Assembly: GCA_036500205.1 (NCBI GenBank)
Contig: DASYCK010000028.1
Location: 1-28,274 of the forward strand
Reading direction: 5' to 3'
Source of the DNA: DASYCK01 sp036500205
GTDB lineage: Bacteria > Myxococcota_A > Polyangia > Fen-1088
Length of the DNA: 28,274 nucleotides
A model generated the notes under the pieces. It saw nothing but the letters and a program-made list of their open reading frames with translations, was not told the origin of the DNA and ran no database searches. The position numbers and the translations under genes are program-made. Positions 24,181 to 28,274 of the stretch are shown in pieces. Position 1 is the first letter of the stretch. Each line of letters starts with the position of its first letter.

Positions 24181-26766
24181 ATGCGGCAGTCCCCGGTATT
24201 TTCGCTTTCCGCGACGCTCGCCTTGTCGCTCACGCTCGCCTCCGTCGGGTGCCGCCCGCAGCCGACGACGGTCATCGAAGGGGGATCGGGTGGGTCGGGC
24301 TCAGGCTCGGGCGGAACGAACGGAACCGGCGGTTCGACGAGCGGCAGCGGCGGCGCGGGCACCACCGGCAGCGGCGGCGCGGGCACCACCGGCTCGGGCG
24401 GCTCCGGCACCACCGGCAGCGGCGGTTCCGGCACCACCGGCAGCGGCGGCGCGGGCACCACCGGCTCGGGCGGCTCGGGCACCACCGGCAGCGGTGGCTC
24501 TGGAAAGATGGCCTGCGCGGACACCACCCCCGCCGCCGATCCGAAGGCGCCCGGCTATTCGGACGCCCAGCACAACATGTACAACACGATGGCCAGCTCG
24601 CTGCTGGCCAACCTGTCGGCGAGCGAGAAGGCCGATCAGATGCGGGGCACGCCCCAGCCGGCGACCACGTCGGCCACGTATTACGACGACATCTTCCGCC
24701 AGCCCGACAACACGACCCACATGGTCAAGGGGTTCAAGTTCCGCGACGGCCCCCGCGGCGTCAACCTCGACGCCAAGATCAACGGCGGCGGCTCGAAGGG
24801 CCGGTCGACGGTGTTCCCGGTGCCGGCCGCGCGCGGCGCGACCTTCGACGTCGATCTCGAGTACCAGATCGGCCAGGCCATGGGCGACGAGATGGTGGCC
24901 GCCGGTCAGTCGATGTTGCTGTCGCCCACCACCAACATCCTGCGCAACCCCCTGTGGGGACGCTCGCAGGAGACCTACGGCGAGGACGTGTACCTGCTCG
25001 GCCGCATGGGCACCGCGGCCGTCGCCGGCATTCAGGAGTACGTCCCGGCCTGCGCCAAGCACTACGCGGCCAACAACATCGAGAACTCACGCGCCATGAA
25101 GACGGCGACGATGGACGAGCGCACGTTGCGCGAGATCTACGCGCGTCACTTCGAGATGATGGTGCGTGACGGTGGGGTCGCCTGCGTGATGGGCGCCTAC
25201 AACCCCCTCGCCGTGACCGGCAAGACGACGGCCAGCTGCACGCAGAACAAGTTCCTGCTGACCGACGTGCTCAAGACCGACTTCGGATTCCAGGGCTTCA
25301 TCATGACCGACTGGTGGGCCCTGTCCGGCAACCAGGCCACGGCGACCGGCACCGCCACGACGGCGGCGGCGGGCGTCAACGCCGGGTTGGACATGGAGCT
25401 CCCCATGAGCATCAACTACAAGCTGCTGGAGACGATCGTCGGCTCGACCATCACCCAGACGCAGATCGACGCGGCCGCCAAGCGGGTCCTCGAGCAGAAG
25501 TTCCGCTTCAACGTCGTGACCGGCAACGGCCTCAAGACCTCCTCGTCGTCGTTCAGCGGCGGCTCGATCTTCAACCAGACGCACATCGATCTCTCCGAGA
25601 AGACGGCGCGCGAGGCGATGGTGCTGCTGCAGAACAAGAACAACGTATTGCCGCTGAAGAAGATGGGCAAGATCGCCGTCATCGGCACCAAGGAAGACTA
25701 CTGGGCCGCCACAACCGGCGCCGCCGGCATCAACAACCGCGCCGACGACATCAACAACGGCACCATCGACTTCCCGAACGGCGTCCGGGTCGGCGACGTG
25801 GGCAGCAGCCGGGTCGACTTCGATCCAGCGAAGGCCATCAGCCCCTTCCAGGGCATCCAGCAGGCGGCCGGCTCGTCGGCGACCGTCACCAGCGGCAACG
25901 ACGCCTCGGCGGCCGCTGGCGCGGATGCCATCGTCATCGTCGCCGGCCTGACCCCCTACGACGAGGGCGAGGAGTACAACGGCAGCGGAGACCGCTCGGT
26001 GCTCGACCTCAACGGGAAGCTGAACAAGAGCTCGCAGAACAACCTGATCATGCAGGTGGCGGCCGCCAACGCCGGCAAGCCCATCATCGTGATCCTGGAG
26101 GGCGGCGGCGCCATCAACGTCATGCCCTGGAAGGACATGGTCTCCGCCATCGTCATGGCCTGGTACCCCGGCATGGTGGGCGGTCAGGCCATGGGCGAGT
26201 TGCTGTTCGGCGACCAGAACTTCAGCGGCAAGCTGCCCGTGACCTGGCCGAGCGACATCAATCAGTTCCCCACCTTCGACGGCGGCGGCTCGACGGCGAT
26301 GGACTACTACCTCGGCTATCGCTACTTCGAGAACAAGGGGACGAAGCCGCTCTACCCGTTCGGGTACGGGCTCAGCTATTCGGGGCCGTTCCAGTACGCC
26401 AATCTGCAGATCCCCTGCAGCAGCGCCAAGGCCCCCGCCGGCACCAGTCCGGGCAGCATCGTCAACGTCCAGTTCGACGTGACGAACGCGGGGACGGTCA
26501 AGGGGACGGAGGTGGCGTTCCTGTTCGTCTCGTTCCCCATGGTCTCGAAGCAGCTGAAGGGCTTCGTGCGGGTCGACGTCGACGCCGGCAAGACGACCAC
26601 GGCGACCATCCCGCTGCGCATCGCCGACCTGAAGTACTGGGACAGCGGCAGCAGCTCCTGGAAGTATCCGTCCGGCCCCGTGAGCATCATGGTGGGGCGC
26701 AGCTCGGCGGGTAACGACGACACGAAGGACGATCTGATGTTGACGGACACCCTCACGATCAATTGA
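24181..26766 (+). CDS. Glycoside hydrolase family 3 lipoprotein (beta-glucosidase-like)
   Basis: An 861-residue exported GH3 enzyme that should remove terminal beta-linked sugars from oligosaccharides. The signal peptide ends at Cys24 (LASVGC). A Gly/Ser/Thr linker (about 34-108) separates the anchor from the enzyme. The N-terminal barrel has KHYAANNIE and the catalytic nucleophile Asp377 in GFIMTDWWAL. The C-terminal alpha/beta domain has the DEGEEYNGSGDRSVLDL region, whose Glu residues are the acid/base candidates. The conserved PLYPFGYGLSYSGPF leads into a C-terminal fibronectin-III-like domain (about 740-860). The domain order is complete for GH3. The likely place of action is the cell surface. 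GGAG precedes ATG 24181. The next gene, an exported beta-rich protein, follows after 69 bases and may be co-transcribed. Confidence 0.94.
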   Translation: MRQSPVFSLSATLALSLTLASVGCRPQPTTVIEGGSGGSGSGSGGTNGTGGSTSGSGGAGTTGSGGAGTTGSGGSGTTGSGGSGTTGSGGAGTTGSGGSGTTGSGGSGKMACADTTPAADPKAPGYSDAQHNMYNTMASSLLANLSASEKADQMRGTPQPATTSATYYDDIFRQPDNTTHMVKGFKFRDGPRGVNLDAKINGGGSKGRSTVFPVPAARGATFDVDLEYQIGQAMGDEMVAAGQSMLLSPTTNILRNPLWGRSQETYGEDVYLLGRMGTAAVAGIQEYVPACAKHYAANNIENSRAMKTATMDERTLREIYARHFEMMVRDGGVACVMGAYNPLAVTGKTTASCTQNKFLLTDVLKTDFGFQGFIMTDWWALSGNQATATGTATTAAAGVNAGLDMELPMSINYKLLETIVGSTITQTQIDAAAKRVLEQKFRFNVVTGNGLKTSSSSFSGGSIFNQTHIDLSEKTAREAMVLLQNKNNVLPLKKMGKIAVIGTKEDYWAATTGAAGINNRADDINNGTIDFPNGVRVGDVGSSRVDFDPAKAISPFQGIQQAAGSSATVTSGNDASAAAGADAIVIVAGLTPYDEGEEYNGSGDRSVLDLNGKLNKSSQNNLIMQVAAANAGKPIIVILEGGGAINVMPWKDMVSAIVMAWYPGMVGGQAMGELLFGDQNFSGKLPVTWPSDINQFPTFDGGGSTAMDYYLGYRYFENKGTKPLYPFGYGLSYSGPFQYANLQIPCSSAKAPAGTSPGSIVNVQFDVTNAGTVKGTEVAFLFVSFPMVSKQLKGFVRVDVDAGKTTTATIPLRIADLKYWDSGSSSWKYPSGPVSIMVGRSSAGNDDTKDDLMLTDTLTIN
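24343..24504 (+). repeat. 24-bp tandem repeat coding for a Gly/Ser/Thr linker
   Basis: Six full copies of a 24-base unit (24343-24486) and a partial seventh (to 24504) encode GSGG[AS]GTT repeats in the GH3 protein. Copies differ at synonymous sites and at Ala/Ser, so the array is not brand new. The unit length keeps the frame if copy number changes. It acts as a flexible spacer between the lipid anchor and the enzyme. Confidence 0.95.
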
Positions 26767-26835
26767 ATGAGCATGCCCGCGGCGGCCTAGCGCCAACGAA
26801 ATCCCCCCAGTCCGTGCCGGAGGCGACCGAGTGAC

Positions 26836-28274
26836 ATGACGACCCCTAGCCAGAAGCCTGTCCCGCGATCGATGGTGTTGATGCTCTCGTTGGCCCTCCT
26901 CGGCTCCGCTCTGGGCAGCGGCCCCGCGCACGCCGCGTCCAGCAAGGGGCACGGAAAAAAGTCGAAGGAGAAGCCGTCGTCCGCGAAGACCGCGACGGCC
27001 ACCACGACGAAGACAGCTTCGGTCACCACGACGTCCTCCGCGCTGACGACGTCCACCCCCACGCCGCCCCCGGCGACGCCGACCGCGTCGGTCTCCACCA
27101 CCCTGGTGGCGGCGAGCGCTCCCCCGGCCGCGCCTCCGCCCAGCGAGTCGGCGCTCAAGCCGGTCGCCGAGACCGTCCCCTCCTCGAACCCGTCCCCGCC
27201 CGCGCCGCCGGCCGCGCCGGTCGCCGACGTGGAGACGCCCACCGCCGCCGAAACGCCGGCCCCCTCGCCGTCTCCCGTCCCCCCCGGCTCGGTCTTCTAC
27301 GTCGAGCATCTCGGCGCCGAGTCCTACCCGGGCGACAAGCGCGGGCTGTATGGCGGCTCGTTGTGGCTCGAGCCGTCGTTCCACGGTCTGCAGTGGCCCT
27401 ACATGCCCCGCTCGGGCCTGGGCCTGTCCGGTTCGGCCTGGGTCGACACGGGATACGAACAGATCATTCGTGGCCAGAGCCCCACACCGTCGGCGGACAC
27501 CAAGGAGTGGGTGCAACAAGCCCGCGCCGTGTTGCGGGCGACGCCGACCTACTCGGACGGAAGCTTCTTCGTCCAGGGGCAGATGGAGCTGGTGGGAAAC
27601 GGCGACCAGATTCACGCCCAGGGTGACGCGGGGGCCGGCATCGTCGACATCGACGACCTGTGGATTCGCGTCGGCCGCTGGAACAAGTGGGACCTGAAGG
27701 TGGGGCGCTACGAGGCGTGGGAGATGTATCACACGGGCATGGGCCTCGACATCAACACCATCGAACGTCGCGGGGCGACCCAGAACGGATTCGGCGGCGC
27801 GACGCTCGACCGGCCCGACTACTACGGCGTGACCTATCTGCACGATCGTCCCTCGCAGCAGGCGGCAGGAAACATCGCCCTGCACCTGTACCCGAGCCCG
27901 TTCTTCCGGGTCGAGCTGCTGGGGCAGATGGGGGCGGACGGCGTCGCCACGAACGGCGGCTCGAACACGGTGGGCGGGCGCCCCAGCGCCATCCTCGATC
28001 TCGGCTTCGTCAAGGTGAAGGCGGGCGCCGAGTATTCGCGGCAGACCCACAGCGATTCGTACATCACCTCCGTCGTCGACTCGTCCGGGAACTCCTCCCA
28101 GGTCAAGATGGACAGCAAGTTCAAGAACGTCGAAAAGGGCGTCGGTGGATCCATTCAGTTCGTGTTCATTCCGCGCATCGAGGCGGGCGTCAGCGGCGGC
28201 ATCGGCTGGGTGAACTCGACCACCGACGACCAGGGAACCAAGAGCCTGACCGGGACGTACAAGACGTCCAGCAT
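26836..28274 (+). CDS. Exported protein with Pro/Thr-rich linker and probable outer-membrane beta barrel, 3'-truncated
   Basis: The first 479 codons of a protein that runs off the window. A signal peptide (hydrophobic MVLMLSLALLGSALGSG, cleavage probably after AHA near residue 33) is followed by a Lys-rich stretch (SSKGHGKKSKEK). An Ala/Pro/Thr/Ser-rich linker extends to about residue 150. The rest (from VFYVEHLGAESYPG) consists of alternating short strands ending in aromatic residues, such as LWIRVGRWNKWDLKVGRYE, LHLYPSPFFRVELLGQM and IQFVFIPRIEAGVSGGIGW, as in porin-like barrels. I do not recognise the family. ATG 26836 has GGAGG about 12 bases upstream. It follows the GH3 gene by 69 bases on the same strand, which suggests, but does not prove, a role in sugar uptake or surface attachment. 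Confidence 0.75.
   Translation, partial: MTTPSQKPVPRSMVLMLSLALLGSALGSGPAHAASSKGHGKKSKEKPSSAKTATATTTKTASVTTTSSALTTSTPTPPPATPTASVSTTLVAASAPPAAPPPSESALKPVAETVPSSNPSPPAPPAAPVADVETPTAAETPAPSPSPVPPGSVFYVEHLGAESYPGDKRGLYGGSLWLEPSFHGLQWPYMPRSGLGLSGSAWVDTGYEQIIRGQSPTPSADTKEWVQQARAVLRATPTYSDGSFFVQGQMELVGNGDQIHAQGDAGAGIVDIDDLWIRVGRWNKWDLKVGRYEAWEMYHTGMGLDINTIERRGATQNGFGGATLDRPDYYGVTYLHDRPSQQAAGNIALHLYPSPFFRVELLGQMGADGVATNGGSNTVGGRPSAILDLGFVKVKAGAEYSRQTHSDSYITSVVDSSGNSSQVKMDSKFKNVEKGVGGSIQFVFIPRIEAGVSGGIGWVNSTTDDQGTKSLTGTYKTSS

Noticed and set aside
24343..24504. CRISPR-like repeat array
   Set aside because: The repeats are contiguous, in frame and coding, with no unique spacers and no cas genes.
25087..28050. 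A 987-codon open frame on the minus strand
   Set aside because: It is antisense to the GH3 gene and the exported protein, both with clear domains or signal peptides, and has low-complexity Arg/Gly/His composition.

Overview
The window is GC-rich chromosomal DNA, with third codon positions mostly G or C. It is packed with envelope genes: six or more lipoproteins and exported proteins, two TonB-like proteins, a serpin, a beta-glucosidase with a Gly/Ser/Thr linker and the start of an outer-membrane protein. That mix, and promoters of the TTGAC-N17-TAGGT type, suggest a member of the Myxococcota (Polyangia-like). This is inference; no marker gene in the window fixes the lineage.

Layout. 2-1054: 3' end of gcvP. 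1105-4348: a patch of looser composition with a lipoprotein, a vapBC toxin-antitoxin pair behind a palindromic operator, two unrecognised genes and several short palindromes. 4465-7040: two minus-strand genes for TonB C-terminal proteins, without exbB or exbD nearby. 7137-7961: ttcA (tRNA 2-thiocytidine synthesis), convergent with lon (8078-10564). Upstream of lon on the same strand is a beta-propeller lipoprotein (10626-12836). 12972-13044: tRNA-Ala(GGC) with its promoter. 13093-15515: a TPR lipoprotein and a membrane-protein gene that appears frameshifted.

15599-19790 is the most interesting part. A PilZ (c-di-GMP receptor) gene is followed by a promoter (TTGACA, 18 bp, TATGGT) and four genes that overlap by four bases at each junction (ATGA, GTGA, GTGA). 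They encode an unrecognised helical protein, a MotA/ExbB/ZorA-like membrane protein with a tail of about 470 residues, a MotB/ZorB-like OmpA-domain protein, and another unrecognised helical protein. This looks like an ion-driven, peptidoglycan-anchored motor related to the ZorAB half of Zorya but without the ZorC/D/E effectors. It resembles, in order, little-studied clusters that I recall being annotated DUF3348-DUF802-OmpA-DUF2894. The PilZ neighbour suggests c-di-GMP input.

19800-28274: a DUF1993 protein and an MFS drug-exporter-like gene (minus strand), divergent from an AhpC-type peroxiredoxin. Then a lipoprotein serpin (minus strand), divergent from a GH3 glycosidase lipoprotein with a 24-bp tandem-repeat linker, followed by an exported beta-rich protein cut by the window end. 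Several convergent gene pairs have short hairpins on or next to their stop codons.
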